From the NCBI GenBank assembly GCA_037783415.1, contig JAZGTN010000181.1:1-64000 (forward strand): a stretch of DNA of 64,000 nt. The letters run 5' to 3'. Source of the DNA: Leptasterias polaris (taxonomy: Eukaryota; Echinodermata; Asteroidea; Forcipulatida; Asteriidae). Position 1 is the first letter of the stretch. Every line of letters begins with the position of its first letter. This document shows positions 27,601 through 41,623 of the stretch, piece after piece. The position numbers and the translations under genes were made by a program. Below the pieces are notes generated by a model that searched no databases, was not told where the DNA came from, and saw only the letters and a list, made by a program, of their open reading frames with translations.

Positions 27601-29941
27601 CGGGAACTGATTGCATGTGTGAAACCCTAGCCCTCGCAGCCAAAACCTTAGCCCTCAGCAAAAACCCACAGCCTACACCCAAACCCTAGCCATCGGCCAA
27701 AACCCTAGCCATCGGCACAGAAACCCTAGCCGTCGGCCCAAACCCTAGCATACACCCCAAACCCTATAGCCATCAGCCCAAAACCCTAGCTCTTAGTCTA
27801 AACCCTAGTTTACAGTCTTATCCTATTGTCCACAACTAACCGTATAGTATCTGGAACGGAATTTTGCAACATGCCCCGCCCACCCCCCGCCCACCCCTTT
27901 ACCCCCCCCCCCCCCCCCTTAACAGCTAGCAACATGAAACTTGGAAGAACAATAAATGTGGTAAAATGTGTTTGTTTGTTGGGAACTTTGTTATAAAGTT
28001 CACAATTTTAAACTCAATATGAATACATGGTTAGAAAAGTTGGAGGGAAAGCAAAAACGCCCCCCCCCCCAACTCAAGGCCCCCTTCCAACCTGTTTCCC
28101 TTTTTACCGCTTATCCACAATAATTAACCCCCTCTTGTCGATTAATTAAATATTTTGTAATGTTTTTAGAATCTTATTACGAAAAAGAGACATGTTAATA
28201 ACTTTTTGAGGGAAGATTTGGACGTAACTTCCAAGTATTCAATATAATGTACACAGTGTGTCATGCAGGTTTTTCCTCTCACATTGCTTAAAGTACATGT
28301 AAATGCTTCAACATGTTTGACCTTGTTGTAGACAAACGCAATAAAATATTCCAATTTTTTTTCCAGATTTCATATCAGTGACTTATTCTCAACATTTTAA
28401 GCATAATTTTTCCCCCATAAAGAATAATTGACTGCCCTTATAGGGTGCACTACTCTAAATCGACCAAAAATTCATGCGCCAAGCTACTTATCATAATTTG
28501 TAAACCCACAACTTATTTTTAATTATAACGTTTTGGGGGTCATGCAACTAATAGAGTGTGTAATTATAAGAACTTATCACAACCTGGGGGTTCTGGGTTT
28601 CAAGTTTTGAGGAGATTTGATAAATTTGGGCTTTAAAGTTGGTCCTATTTAGCTTGGGAATTGGAGGAGTGCCTCATGAAAACTGGCGGCAAGTCGGTTT
28701 GGGAAAAAACACATTTTCGGGGGTGTTTTTTTCTTGGGTAATTAGCAAAAATTCCAAACGGCTGACCTGCCAAAAATTGAAAAGAAATCTGAAGTTTAGT
28801 GGTCTGAAAATATATTTGATTGGTTTTCAAGAGGCTGAGAGACTTTTAACTATTTTTTGAGAATTTTTGAATATTTAGCATTTATCATTGTTTGCTATGG
28901 GAGTCTATTTAGAGGGGTGAAACCTATAGATACAAAATGGTGGCGCCCGCTACACCCGTGTACCCGTGTGCTCAGTGTTGTTAATACGGTTATGTAGGCT
29001 TGAAACGACGACAGTAGTGTGTTGTATGGGGGCACTTTTCGTCAGTTGTTGCTGTGTTTACATTGAAAACATCATTCCTTTGGCTGTATTAACAGATAGT
29101 ATATAGTAATAATGTTGCTATTTGTTCCTAAAATTACAAAACAACAGAATAATTCAACGTTCCAAAGAAAGGTTTGCTGGGTTTGGTTTTTAGTGTAATA
29201 CTATATCGACGAGTATGAGACTATCACGGTAAGTCACATTCAAGAAACTCAAGAATCTCAGTGGCTGGTTGATCAGGGGAAAGGTAGAGACAAACCATCA
29301 ACAGACTATGTGAAGATGACATAGGCGGTGGGTGGTTGATATGGCATCATGAATGTCAAGTTCCCGGGAACTGATTGCATGTGTGAAACCCTAGCCCTCG
29401 CAGCCAAAACCTTAGCCCTCAGCAAAAACCCACAGCCTACACCCAAACCCTAGCCATCGGCCAAAACCCTAGCCATCGGCACAGAAACCCTAGCCGTCGG
29501 CCCAAACCCTAGCATACACCCCAAACCCTATAGCCATCAGCCCAAAACCCTAGCTCTTAGTCTAAACCCTAGTTTACAGTCTTATCCTATTGTCCACAAC
29601 TAACCGTATAGTATCTGGAACGGAATTTTGCAACATGCCCCGCCCACCCCCCGCCCACCCCTTTACCCCCCCCCCCCCCTTAACAGCTAGCAACATGAAA
29701 CTTGGAAGAACAATAAATGTGGTAAAATGTGTTTGTTTGTTGGGAACTTTGTTATAAAGTTCACAATTTTAAACTCAATATGAATACATGGTTAGAAAAG
29801 TTGGAGGGAAAGCAAAAACGCCCCCCCCCCCAACTCAAGGCCCCCTTCCAACCTGTTTCCCTTTTTACCGCTTATCCACAATAATTAACCCCCTCTTGTC
29901 GATTAATTAAATATTTTGTAATGTTTTTAGAATCTTATTAC

Positions 29942-31704
29942 GAAAAAGAGACATGTTAATAACTTTTTGAGGGAAGATTTGGACGTAACTTCCAAGTATT
30001 CAATATAATGTACACAGTGTGTCATGCAGGTTTTTCCTCTCACATTGCTTAAAGTACATGTAAATGCTTCAACATGTTTGACCTTGTTGTAGACAAACGC
30101 AATAAAATATTCCATTTTTTTTTCCAGATTTCATATCAGTGACTTATTCTCAACATTTTAAGCATAATTTTTCCCCCATAAAGAATAATTGACTGCCCTT
30201 ATAGGGTGCACTACTCTAAATCGACCAAAAATTCATGCGCCAAGCTACTTATCATAATTTGTAAACCCACAACTTATTTTTAATTATAACGTTTTGGGGG
30301 TCATGCAACTAATAGAGTGTGTAATTATAAGAACTTATCACAACCTGGGGGTTCTGGGTTTCAAGTTTTGAGGAGATTTGATAAATTTGGGCTTTAAAGT
30401 TGGTCCTATTTAGCTTGGGAATTGGAGGAGTGCCTCATGAAAACTGGCGGCAAGTCGGTTTGGGAAAAAACACATTTTCGGGGGTGTTTTTTTCTTGGGT
30501 AATTAGCAAAAATTCCAAACGGCTGACCTGCCAAAAATTGAAAAGAAATCTGAAGTTTAGTGGTCTGAAAATATATTTGATTGGTTTTCAAGAGGCTGAG
30601 AGACTTTTAACTATTTTTTGAGAATTTTTGAATATTTAGCATTTATCATTGTTTGCTATGGGAGTCTATTTAGAGGGGTGAAACCTATAGATACAAAATG
30701 GTGGCGCCCGCTACACCCGTGTACCCGTGTGCTCAGTGTTGTTAATACGGTTATGTAGGCTTGAAACGACGACAGTAGTGTGTTGTATGGGGGCACTTTT
30801 CGTCAGTTGTTGCTGTGTTTACATTGAAAACATCATTCCTTTGGCTGTATTAACAGATAGTATATAGTAATAATGTTGCTATTTGTTCCTAAAATTACAA
30901 AACAACAGAATAATTCAACGTTCCAAAGAAAGGTTTGCTGGGTTTGGTTTTTAGTGTAATACTATATCGACGAGTATGAGACTATCACGGTAAGTCACAT
31001 TCAAGAAACTCAAGAATCTCAGTGGCTGGTTGATCAGGGGAAAGGTAGAGACAAACCATCAACAGACTATGTGAAGATGACATAGGCGGTGGGTGGTTGA
31101 TATGGCATCATGAATGTCAAGTTCCCGGGAACTGATTGCATGTGTGAAACCCTAGCCCTCGCAGCCAAAACCTTAGCCCTCAGCAAAAACCCACAGCCTA
31201 CACCCAAACCCTAGCCATCGGCCAAAACCCTAGCCATCGGCACAGAAACCCTAGCCGTCGGCCCAAACCCTAGCATACACCCCAAACCCTATAGCCATCA
31301 GCCCAAAACCCTAGCTCTTAGTCTAAACCCTAGTTTACAGTCTTATCCTATTGTCCACAACTAACCGTATAGTATCTGGAACGGAATTTTGCAACATGCC
31401 CCGCCCACCCCCCGCCCACCCCTTTACCCCCCCCCCCCCCTTAACAGCTAGCAACATGAAACTTGGAAGAACAATAAATGTGGTAAAATGTGTTTGTTTG
31501 TTGGGAACTTTGTTATAAAGTTCACAATTTTAAACTCAATATGAATACATGGTTAGAAAAGTTGGAGGGAAAGCAAAAACGCCCCCCCCCCCCCAACTCA
31601 AGGCCCCCTTCCAACCTGTTTCCCTTTTTACCGCTTATCCACAATAATTAACCCCCTCTTGTCGATTAATTAAATATTTTGTAATGTTTTTAGAATCTTA
31701 TTAC
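29942..31704. repeat. Unit 18, A-to-T variant at 30115
   Basis: TTCCAATTTTTTTT is TTCCATTTTTTTTT here. The change is private. It creates an ATG on the minus strand for a 62-codon frame that starts with TTG in the other units; I treat that as chance. Confidence 0.85.
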
Positions 31705-33469
31705 GAAAAAGAGACATGTTAATAACTTTTTGAGGGAAGATTTGGACGTAACTTCCAAGTATTCAATATAATGTACACAGTGTGTCATGCAGGTTTTTCC
31801 TCTCACATTGCTTAAAGTACATGTAAATGCTTCAACATGTTTGACCTTGTTGTAGACAAACGCAATAAAATATTCCAATTTTTTTTCCAGATTTCATATC
31901 AGTGACTTATTCTCAACATTTTAAGCATAATTTTTCCCCCATAAAGAATAATTGACTGCCCTTATAGGGTGCACTACTCTAAATCGACCAAAAATTCATG
32001 CGCCAAGCTACTTATCATAATTTGTAAACCCACAACTTATTTTTAATTATAACGTTTTGGGGGTCATGCAACTAATAGAGTGTGTAATTATAAGAACTTA
32101 TCACAACCTGGGGGTTCTGGGTTTCAAGTTTTGAGGAGATTTGATAAATTTGGGCTTTAAAGTTGGTCCTATTTAGCTTGGGAATTGGAGGAGTGCCTCA
32201 TGAAAACTGGCGGCAAGTCGGTTTGGGAAAAAACACATTTTCGGGGGTGTTTTTTTCTTGGGTAATTAGCAAAAATTCCAAACGGCTGACCTGCCAAAAA
32301 TTGAAAAGAAATCTGAAGTTTAGTGGTCTGAAAATATATTTGATTGGTTTTCAAGAGGCTGAGAGACTTTTAACTATTTTTTGAGAATTTTTGAATATTT
32401 AGCATTTATCATTGTTTGCTATGGGAGTCTATTTAGAGGGGTGAAACCTATAGATACAAAATGGTGGCGCCCGCTACACCCGTGTACCCGTGTGCTCAGT
32501 GTTGTTAATACGGTTATGTAGGCTTGAAACGACGACAGTAGTGTGTTGTATGGGGGCACTTTTCGTCAGTTGTTGCTGTGTTTACATTGAAAACATCATT
32601 CCTTTGGCTGTATTAACAGATAGTATATAGTAATAATGTTGCTATTTGTTCCTAAAATTACAAAACAACAGAATAATTCAACGTTCCAAAGAAAGGTTTG
32701 CTGGGTTTGGTTTTTAGTGTAATACTATATCGACGAGTATGAGACTATCACGGTAAGTCACATTCAAGAAACTCAAGAATCTCAGTGGCTGGTTGATCAG
32801 GGGAAAGGTAGAGACAAACCATCAACAGACTATGTGAAGATGACATAGGCGGTGGGTGGTTGATATGGCATCATGAATGTCAAGTTCCCGGGAACTGATT
32901 GCATGTGTGAAACCCTAGCCCTCGCAGCCAAAACCTTAGCCCTCAGCAAAAACCCACAGCCTACACCCAAACCCTAGCCATCGGCCAAAACCCTAGCCAT
33001 CGGCACAGAAACCCTAGCCGTCGGCCCAAACCCTAGCATACACCCCAAACCCTATAGCCATCAGCCCAAAACCCTAGCTCTTAGTCTAAACCCTAGTTTA
33101 CAGTCTTATCCTATTGTCCACAACTAACCGTATAGTATCTGGAACGGAATTTTGCAACATGCCCCGCCCACCCCCCGCCCACCCCTTTACCCCCCCCCCC
33201 CCCCCCTTAACAGCTAGCAACATGAAACTTGGAAGAACAATAAATGTGGTAAAATGTGTTTGTTTGTTGGGAACTTTGTTATAAAGTTCACAATTTTAAA
33301 CTCAATATGAATACATGGTTAGAAAAGTTGGAGGGAAAGCAAAAACGCCCCCCCCCCCCAACTCAAGGCCCCCTTCCAACCTGTTTCCCTTTTTACCGCT
33401 TATCCACAATAATTAACCCCCTCTTGTCGATTAATTAAATATTTTGTAATGTTTTTAGAATCTTATTAC

Positions 33470-35228
33470 GAAAAAGAGACATGTTAATAACTTTTTGAGG
33501 GAAGATTTGGACGTAACTTCCAAGTATTCAATATAATGTACACAGTGTGTCATGCAGGTTTTTCCTCTCACATTGCTTAAAGTACATGTAAATGCTTCAA
33601 CATGTTTGACCTTGTTGTAGACAAACGCAATAAAATATTCCAATTTTTTTTCCAGATTTCATATCAGTGACTTATTCTCAACATTTTAAGCATAATTTTT
33701 CCCCCATAAAGAATAATTGACTGCCCTTATAGGGTGCACTACTCTAAATCGACCAAAAATTCATGCGCCAAGCTACTTATCATAATTTGTAAACCCACAA
33801 CTTATTTTTAATTATAACGTTTTGGGGGTCATGCAACTAATAGAGTGTGTAATTATAAGAACTTATCACAACCTGGGGGTTCTGGGTTTCAAGTTTTGAG
33901 GAGATTTGATAAATTTGGGCTTTAAAGTTGGTCCTATTTAGCTTGGGAATTGGAGGAGTGCCTCATGAAAACTGGCGGCAAGTCGGTTTGGGAAAAAACA
34001 CATTTTCGGGGGTGTTTTTTTCTTGGGTAATTAGCAAAAATTCCAAACGGCTGACCTGCCAAAAATTGAAAAGAAATCTGAAGTTTAGTGGTCTGAAAAT
34101 ATATTTGATTGGTTTTCAAGAGACTGAGAGACTTTTAACTATTTTTTGAGAATTTTTGAATATTTAGCATTTATCATTGTTTGCTATGGGAGTCTATTTA
34201 GAGGGGTGAAACCTATAGATACAAAATGGTGGCGCCCGCTACACCCGTGTACCCGTGTGCTCAGTGTTGTTAATACGGTTATGTAGGCTTGAAACGACGA
34301 CAGTAGTGTGTTGTATGGGGGCACTTTTCGTCAGTTGTTGCTGTGTTTACATTGAAAACATCATTCCTTTGGCTGTATTAACAGATAGTATATAGTAATA
34401 ATGTTGCTATTTGTTCCTAAAATTACAAAACAACAGAATAATTCAACGTTCCAAAGAAAGGTTTGCTGGGTTTGGTTTTTAGTGTAATACTATATCGACG
34501 AGTATGAGACTATCACGGTAAGTCACATTCAAGAAACTCAAGAATCTCAGTGGCTGGTTGATCAGGGGAAAGGTAGAGACAAACCATCAACAGACTATGT
34601 GAAGATGACATAGGCGGTGGGTGGTTGATATGGCATCATGAATGTCAAGTTCCCGGGAACTGATTGCATGTGTGAAACCCTAGCCCTCGCAGCCAAAACC
34701 TTAGCCCTCAGCAAAAACCCACAGCCTACACCCAAACCCTAGCCATCGGCCAAAACCCTAGCCATCGGCACAGAAACCCTAGCCGTCGGCCCAAACCCTA
34801 GCATACACCCCAAACCCTATAGCCATCAGCCCAAAACCCTAGCTCTTAGTCTAAACCCTAGTTTACAGTCTTATCCTATTGTCCACAACTAACCGTATAG
34901 TATCTGGAACGGAATTTTGCAACATGCCCCGCCCACCCCCCGCCCACCCCTTTACCCCCCCCCCCTTAACAGCTAGCAACATGAAACTTGGAAGAACAAT
35001 AAATGTGGTAAAATGTGTTTGTTTGTTGGGAACTTTGTTATAAAGTTCACAATTTTAAACTCAATATGAATACATGGTTAGAAAAGTTGGAGGGAAAGCA
35101 AAAACGCCCCCCCCCCCCAACTCAAGGCCCCCTTCCAACCTGTTTCCCTTTTTACCGCTTATCCACAATAATTAACCCCCTCTTGTCGATTAATTAAATA
35201 TTTTGTAATGTTTTTAGAATCTTATTAC
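33470..35228. repeat. Unit 20, G-to-A variant at 34123
   Basis: TCAAGAGGCTGAG reads TCAAGAGACTGAG. I saw this substitution in no other unit. Poly-C lengths are 11 and 12, the same as units 22, 24 and 28. Confidence 0.9.
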
Positions 35229-38200
35229 GAAAAAGAGACATGTTAATAACTTTTTGAGGGAAGATTTGGACGTAACTTCCAAGTATTCAATATAATGTAC
35301 ACAGTGTGTCATGCAGGTTTTTCCTCTCACATTGCTTAAAGTACATGTAAATGCTTCAACATGTTTGACCTTGTTGTAGACAAACGCAATAAAATATTCC
35401 AATTTTTTTTCCAGATTTCATATCAGTGACTTATTCTCAACATTTTAAGCATAATTTTTCCCCCATAAAGAATAATTGACTGCCCTTATAGGGTGCACTA
35501 CTCTAAATCGACCAAAAATTCATGCGCCAAGCTACTTATCATAATTTGTAAACCCACAACTTATTTTTAATTATAACGTTTTGGGGGTCATGCAACTAAT
35601 AGAGTGTGTAATTATAAGAACTTATCACAACCTGGGGGTTCTGGGTTTCAAGTTTTGAGGAGATTTGATAAATTTGGGCTTTAAAGTTGGTCCTATTTAG
35701 CTTGGGAATTGGAGGAGTGCCTCATGAAAACTGGCGGCAAGTCGGTTTGGGAAAAAACACATTTTCGGGGGTGTTTTTTTCTTGGGTAATTAGCAAAAAT
35801 TCCAAACGGCTGACCTGCCAAAAATTGAAAAGAAATCTGAAGTTTAGTGGTCTGAAAATATATTTGATTGGTTTTCAAGAGGCTGAGAGACTTTTAACTA
35901 TTTTTTGAGAATTTTTGAATATTTAGCATTTATCATTGTTTGCTATGGGAGTCTATTTAGAGGGGTGAAACCTATAGATACAAAATGGTGGCGCCCGCTA
36001 CACCCGTGTACCCGTGTGCTCAGTGTTGTTAATACGGTTATGTAGGCTTGAAACGACGACAGTAGTGTGTTGTATGGGGGCACTTTTCGTCAGTTGTTGC
36101 TGTGTTTACATTGAAAACATCATTCCTTTGGCTGTATTAACAGATAGTATATAGTAATAATGTTGCTATTTGTTCCTAAAATTACAAAACAACAGAATAA
36201 TTCAACGTTCCAAAGAAAGGTTTGCTGGGTTTGGTTTTTAGTGTAATACTATATCGACGAGTATGAGACTATCACGGTAAGTCACATTCAAGAAACTCAA
36301 GAATCTCAGTGGCTGGTTGATCAGGGGAAAGGTAGAGACAAACCATCAACAGACTATGTGAAGATGACATAGGCGGTGGGTGGTTGATATGGCATCATGA
36401 ATGTCAAGTTCCCGGGAACTGATTGCATGTGTGAAACCCTAGCCCTCGCAGCCAAAACCTTAGCCCTCAGCAAAAACCCACAGCCTACACCCAAACCCTA
36501 GCCATCGGCCAAAACCCTAGCCATCGGCACAGAAACCCTAGCCGTCGGCCCAAACCCTAGCATACACCCCAAACCCTATAGCCATCAGCCCAAAACCCTA
36601 GCTCTTAGTCTAAACCCTAGTTTACAGTCTTATCCTATTGTCCACAACTAACCGTATAGTATCTGGAACGGAATTTTGCAACATGCCCCGCCCACCCCCC
36701 GCCCACCCCTTTACCCCCCCCCCCCCCTTAACAGCTAGCAACATGAAACTTGGAAGAACAATAAATGTGGTAAAATGTGTTTGTTTGTTGGGAACTTTGT
36801 TATAAAGTTCACAATTTTAAACTCAATATGAATACATGGTTAGAAAAGTTGGAGGGAAAGCAAAAACGCCCCCCCCCCAACTCAAGGCCCCCTTCCAACC
36901 TGTTTCCCTTTTTACCGCTTATCCACAATAATTAACCCCCTCTTGTCGATTAATTAAATATTTTGTAATGTTTTTAGAATCTTATTACGAAAAAGAGACA
37001 TGTTAATAACTTTTTGAGGGAAGATTTGGACGTAACTTCCAAGTATTCAATATAATGTACACAGTGTGTCATGCAGGTTTTTCCTCTCACATTGCTTAAA
37101 GTACATGTAAATGCTTCAACATGTTTGACCTTGTTGTAGACAAACGCAATAAAATATTCCAATTTTTTTTCCAGATTTCATATCAGTGACTTATTCTCAA
37201 CATTTTAAGCATAATTTTTCCCCCATAAAGAATAATTGACTGCCCTTATAGGGTGCACTACTCTAAATCGACCAAAAATTCATGCGCCAAGCTACTTATC
37301 ATAATTTGTAAACCCACAACTTATTTTTAATTATAACGTTTTGGGGGTCATGCAACTAATAGAGTGTGTAATTATAAGAACTTATCACAACCTGGGGGTT
37401 CTGGGTTTCAAGTTTTGAGGAGATTTGATAAATTTGGGCTTTAAAGTTGGTCCTATTTAGCTTGGGAATTGGAGGAGTGCCTCATGAAAACTGGCGGCAA
37501 GTCGGTTTGGGAAAAAACACATTTTCGGGGGTGTTTTTTTCTTGGGTAATTAGCAAAAATTCCAAACGGCTGACCTGCCAAAAATTGAAAAGAAATCTGA
37601 AGTTTAGTGGTCTGAAAATATATTTGATTGGTTTTCAAGAGGCTGAGAGACTTTTAACTATTTTTTGAGAATTTTTGAATATTTAGCATTTATCATTGTT
37701 TGCTATGGGAGTCTATTTAGAGGGGTGAAACCTATAGATACAAAATGGTGGCGCCCGCTACACCCGTGTACCCGTGTGCTCAGTGTTGTTAATACGGTTA
37801 TGTAGGCTTGAAACGACGACAGTAGTGTGTTGTATGGGGGCACTTTTCGTCAGTTGTTGCTGTGTTTACATTGAAAACATCATTCCTTTGGCTGTATTAA
37901 CAGATAGTATATAGTAATAATGTTGCTATTTGTTCCTAAAATTACAAAACAACAGAATAATTCAACGTTCCAAAGAAAGGTTTGCTGGGTTTGGTTTTTA
38001 GTGTAATACTATATCGACGAGTATGAGACTATCACGGTAAGTCACATTCAAGAAACTCAAGAATCTCAGTGGCTGGTTGATCAGGGGAAAGGTAGAGACA
38101 AACCATCAACAGACTATGTGAAGATGACATAGGCGGTGGGTGGTTGATATGGCATCATGAATGTCAAGTTCCCGGGAACTGATTGCATGTGTGAAACCCT

Positions 38201-40167
38201 AGCCCTCGCAGCCAAAACCTTAGCCCTCAGCAAAAACCCACAGCCTACACCCAAACCCTAGCCATCGGCCAAAACCCTAGCCATCGGCACAGAAACCCTA
38301 GCCGTCGGCCCAAACCCTAGCATACACCCCAAACCCTATAGCCATCAGCCCAAAACCCTAGCTCTTAGTCTAAACCCTAGTTTACAGTCTTATCCTATTG
38401 TCCACAACTAACCGTATAGTATCTGGAACGGAATTTTGCAACATGCCCCGCCCACCCCCCGCCCACCCCTTTACCCCCCCCCCCTTAACAGCTAGCAACA
38501 TGAAACTTGGAAGAACAATAAATGTGGTAAAATGTGTTTGTTTGTTGGGAACTTTGTTATAAAGTTCACAATTTTAAACTCAATATGAATACATGGTTAG
38601 AAAAGTTGGAGGGAAAGCAAAAACGCCCCCCCCCCCCAACTCAAGGCCCCCTTCCAACCTGTTTCCCTTTTTACCGCTTATCCACAATAATTAACCCCCT
38701 CTTGTCGATTAATTAAATATTTTGTAATGTTTTTAGAATCTTATTACGAAAAAGAGACATGTTAATAACTTTTTGAGGGAAGATTTGGACGTAACTTCCA
38801 AGTATTCAATATAATGTACACAGTGTGTCATGCAGGTTTTTCCTCTCACATTGCTTAAAGTACATGTAAATGCTTCAACATGTTTGACCTTGTTGTAGAC
38901 AAACGCAATAAAATATTCCAATTTTTTTTCCAGATTTCATATCAGTGACTTATTCTCAACATTTTAAGCATAATTTTTCCCCCATAAAGAATAATTGACT
39001 GCCCTTATAGGGTGCACTACTCTAAATCGACCAAAAATTCATGCGCCAAGCTACTTATCATAATTTGTAAACCCACAACTTATTTTTAATTATAACGTTT
39101 TGGGGGTCATGCAACTAATAGAGTGTGTAATTATAAGAACTTATCACAACCTGGGGGTTCTGGGTTTCAAGTTTTGAGGAGATTTGATAAATTTGGGCTT
39201 TAAAGTTGGTCCTATTTAGCTTGGGAATTGGAGGAGTGCCTCATGAAAACTGGCGGCAAGTCGGTTTGGGAAAAAACACATTTTCGGGGGTGTTTTTTTC
39301 TTGGGTAATTAGCAAAAATTCCAAACGGCTGACCTGCCAAAAATTGAAAAGAAATCTGAAGTTTAGTGGTCTGAAAATATATTTGATTGGTTTTCAAGAG
39401 GCTGAGAGACTTTTAACTATTTTTTGAGAATTTTTGAATATTTAGCATTTATCATTGTTTGCTATGGGAGTCTATTTAGAGGGGTGAAACCTATAGATAC
39501 AAAATGGTGGCGCCCGCTACACCCGTGTACCCGTGTGCTCAGTGTTGTTAATACGGTTATGTAGGCTTGAAACGACGACAGTAGTGTGTTGTATGGGGGC
39601 ACTTTTCGTCAGTTGTTGCTGTGTTTACATTGAAAACATCATTCCTTTGGCTGTATTAACAGATAGTATATAGTAATAATGTTGCTATTTGTTCCTAAAA
39701 TTACAAAACAACAGAATAATTCAACGTTCCAAAGAAAGGTTTGCTGGGTTTGGTTTTTAGTGTAATACTATATCGACGAGTATGAGACTATCACGGTAAG
39801 TCACATTCAAGAAACTCAAGAATCTCAGTGGCTGGTTGATCAGGGGAAAGGTAGAGACAAACCATCAACAGACTATGTGAAGATGACATAGGCGGTGGGT
39901 GGTTGATATGGCATCATGAATGTCAAGTTCCCGGGAACTGATTGCATGTGTGAAACCCTAGCCCTCGCAGCCAAAACCTTAGCCCTCAGCAAAAACCCAC
40001 AGCCTACACCCAAACCCTAGCCATCGGCCAAAACCCTAGCCATCGGCACAGAAACCCTAGCCGTCGGCCCAAACCCTAGCATACACCCCAAACCCTATAG
40101 CCATCAGCCCAAAACCCTAGCTCTTAGTCTAAACCCTAGTTTACAGTCTTATCCTATTGTCCACAAC

Positions 40168-40180
40168 TAACCGTATAGTA
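40168..40180. repeat. Target-site duplication, left copy
   Basis: TAACCGTATAGTA occurs once in an uninterrupted unit, next to ATCTGGAACGG. Here it directly abuts the element. The bases before it match the normal satellite (CCACAAC). Confidence 0.93.
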
Positions 40181-40262
40181 AGAAGTAACTATAACTATAA
40201 ATGTAAATAGTAGTGAACTTGCGGGTACAACCATGTGTATAATCTCTTTTGGGAGGAGTGTT

Positions 40263-40278
40263 GGCTCTGAAAAGAGCC
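40263..40278 (-). other. Short hairpin in PLE 3' UTR, left copy
   Basis: Mirror of the hairpin at 42856-42871, with the same 6-bp stem and 4-base loop. Confidence 0.6.
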
Positions 40279-40285
40279 GGTTTGG

Positions 40286-40327
40286 TCTCGACGTTTCGAA
40301 CAGTATACTCTGCTCGTCTTCAGGAGA
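40286..40327 (-). ncRNA. Candidate hammerhead ribozyme motif, left PLE copy
   Basis: Exact mirror of the right-copy motif, read on the minus strand. GAGA/TCTC pairing, both core boxes and the GTC triplet are all present, with the same extra base before helix II. Confidence 0.55.
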
Positions 40328-40354
40328 ATGCTGGACTGCTGGTGGTGTTGCAGC

Positions 40355-41590
40355 TTAAGTAGAGCTAGTGGGGTGCACTTTTGGGCGGGAAGTATCCAAG
40401 TTGTTGTTGACCGGTGATGCATGGTAGTTGGCTGCTGGCTGGATGTGTGTGCGCTGGAGTGTGTCAGTGTTGTGGTGAGCTGCTGCTGGGAGGACTGGCT
40501 TGAGTAGAGGTGACCAGATGTCATTGATGAAAAACCCGATGTCTTGTGGAACCGTGTTGTGCGACTTGATCTCGATCGCTTCCCTGACTCTGCGTTGGTG
40601 CCAGAACTTGACAGGTGCGATGAGCTTGGCTTGCTTCCATTTGATGAGATGATCTTGTTCTTGTGAATGTTTGATGATTGCGGATTTGTCCAGGTGTCCC
40701 AGTCTGCCGTGTGCTTGATGTTCCTTGATTCTTGTTGATACGTTGCGGCCGGTTTCTCCGATGTATACTTTACCACATTCACAAGGAATGCGGTAAACGC
40801 CGGCCTTGGCTTGGGTGTCTTGCTTGTCCTTGTGTGTGTGAAGAGATGCTTGAATCTTGTTCGGTGCTGTGTGGAAGGTCTTGACTTGGGCTTGGCTGAA
40901 GATCCGTTGTAGCTTGTGTGATGTGAGGCCGATGTACGGGAGAGTGATGGTTGCCTTGAAATCTGGCCGTTCTGCTGGTAGGCTTGGCTTGGGCTGGTTG
41001 AAGTTGAAGGTCTTGTATCCGTTGAGTCGTAGCGATGTCTGGATGTGATGGAGTTCCTGCTTCAAGCTGTCTTGGTCGCAGATGTTAAATGCACGGCGGA
41101 CCAAGGTGTTCTGGACGGCAGACTTGAAGCGTGGATGATGAAACGAAGAGCTGTGTAGATACCGGTCAGTGTGGGTTGGTTTGCGGTGTACGGTGTGGGC
41201 GAGGGTGCCATCCGCTCTTCTTGTGACTTGAACATCTAGGAAGGAGATGGTGTTGTTCTCTTCTTGTTCCATGGTGAATTTGATGAGAGGATGCTGGTTG
41301 TTGAGGTGTTGGAGGAACTGGTCGAGTGCTGTCTTGCCGTGGGGCCAAACCACAAAGGTGTCATCAACGTAGCGGAGCCAGAGGTTGGGGCGAAGATCAG
41401 CATTCTCGATGGTGTCCAGTTCAAACTCTTCCATGAACAAATCTGCCAGGACCGGGGATAGAGGAGATCCCATGGCGGCCCCCGAGGTTTGTTCATAGAA
41501 CTGATCCCTCCACCGGAAGCTAGATGATGAGACGCAGGTGATGAGGAGATCTTGGACTTGTTCAGGAGTGAGGCTTGTGCGGTCTGTCAT
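40355..41590 (-). pseudogene. PLE polyprotein fragment (RT C-terminal part plus GIY-YIG endonuclease), left copy
   Basis: An open frame of 411 codons. In order: the RT palm motif with GAAMGSPLSP at residues 37-46, the catalytic YVDD at 74-77, the NTISFLDV motif at 113-120, the PLE thumb signature HRKPTHTDRYLHSSS at 135-149, a linker, then the GIY-YIG domain with GVY at 264-266, YIG at 276-278, arginines R282 and R287, and a glutamate at 337 or 340 as the likely metal ligand. C270, C272 and following histidines may form the zinc-binding motif described in PLEs. The usual PLE protein is around 800 residues. The N-terminal half is missing, including the RT motif with the first catalytic aspartate. 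The ATG at 41590 is an internal methionine: the frame stays open through 11 more codons to 41623, where the copy ends. It cannot make a complete reverse transcriptase, though the nuclease domain looks intact. Confidence 0.93.
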
Positions 41591-41623
41591 GGTAGGATCG
41601 GCTTGAAGGCTTGAAGGCGTTGT
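41511..41623 (-). other. Spacer of the PLE palindrome, extra 5' sequence of the left copy
   Basis: 113 bp found only in the left copy. On the minus strand it encodes 37-38 further residues of the PLE protein upstream of the shared part, including the segment TDRTSLTPEQV. The two copies are therefore truncated at different points and joined directly, with no foreign filler visible. It would be the loop of any hairpin formed by the arms. Confidence 0.9.

Larger units (their letters stand above)
1..40180. repeat. Satellite array, left block (units 1-22 and the first part of 23)
   Basis: Head-to-tail tandem repeats of about 1.76 kb, all in one orientation. The GAAAAAGAGA block marks unit starts at 1, 1761, 3521, 5279, 7043, 8808, 10569, 12331, 14089, 15855, 17616, 19375, 21136, 22895, 24654, 26417, 28181, 29942, 31705, 33470, 35229, 36989 and 38748. 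Lengths run from 1758 to 1766 bp. For every unit the length equals 1736 plus the two poly-C run lengths, except for single-base indels in units 1, 2 and 10. Unit 1 starts at base 1 only by the phase I chose, so the array continues to the left. I see no host gene, tRNA, rRNA or recognisable transposon ends in the monomer. The block ends at 40180 with the left copy of a target-site duplication. The family is not one I recognise. Confidence 0.98.
40181..40354 (-). other. PLE 3' untranslated region, left copy
   Basis: Mirror image of 42780-42953. Its end directly abuts the left target-site copy with no tail. Confidence 0.85.
40181..41510 (-). repeat. Left arm of 1330-bp inverted repeat
   Basis: Reverse complement of 41624-42953. 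The encoded protein and the translations in the overlapping frames are the same for both arms, so the nucleotide sequences are essentially or fully identical. The pairing extends four bases (AGTA) into the left target-site copy. Confidence 0.95.

Noticed and set aside
17616..28180. Regular three-unit higher-order repeat
   Set aside because: Units 11-13 have lengths 1759, 1761, 1759 and units 14-16 have 1759, 1763, 1764. Only units 11 and 14 share a variant, so a full trimer is not supported.
40195..40782. 195-codon minus-strand frame and its mirror at 42352-42939
   Set aside because: It overlaps the PLE protein in another frame, is rich in low-complexity Ser/Thr/Gln, and is a shadow of the real frame.
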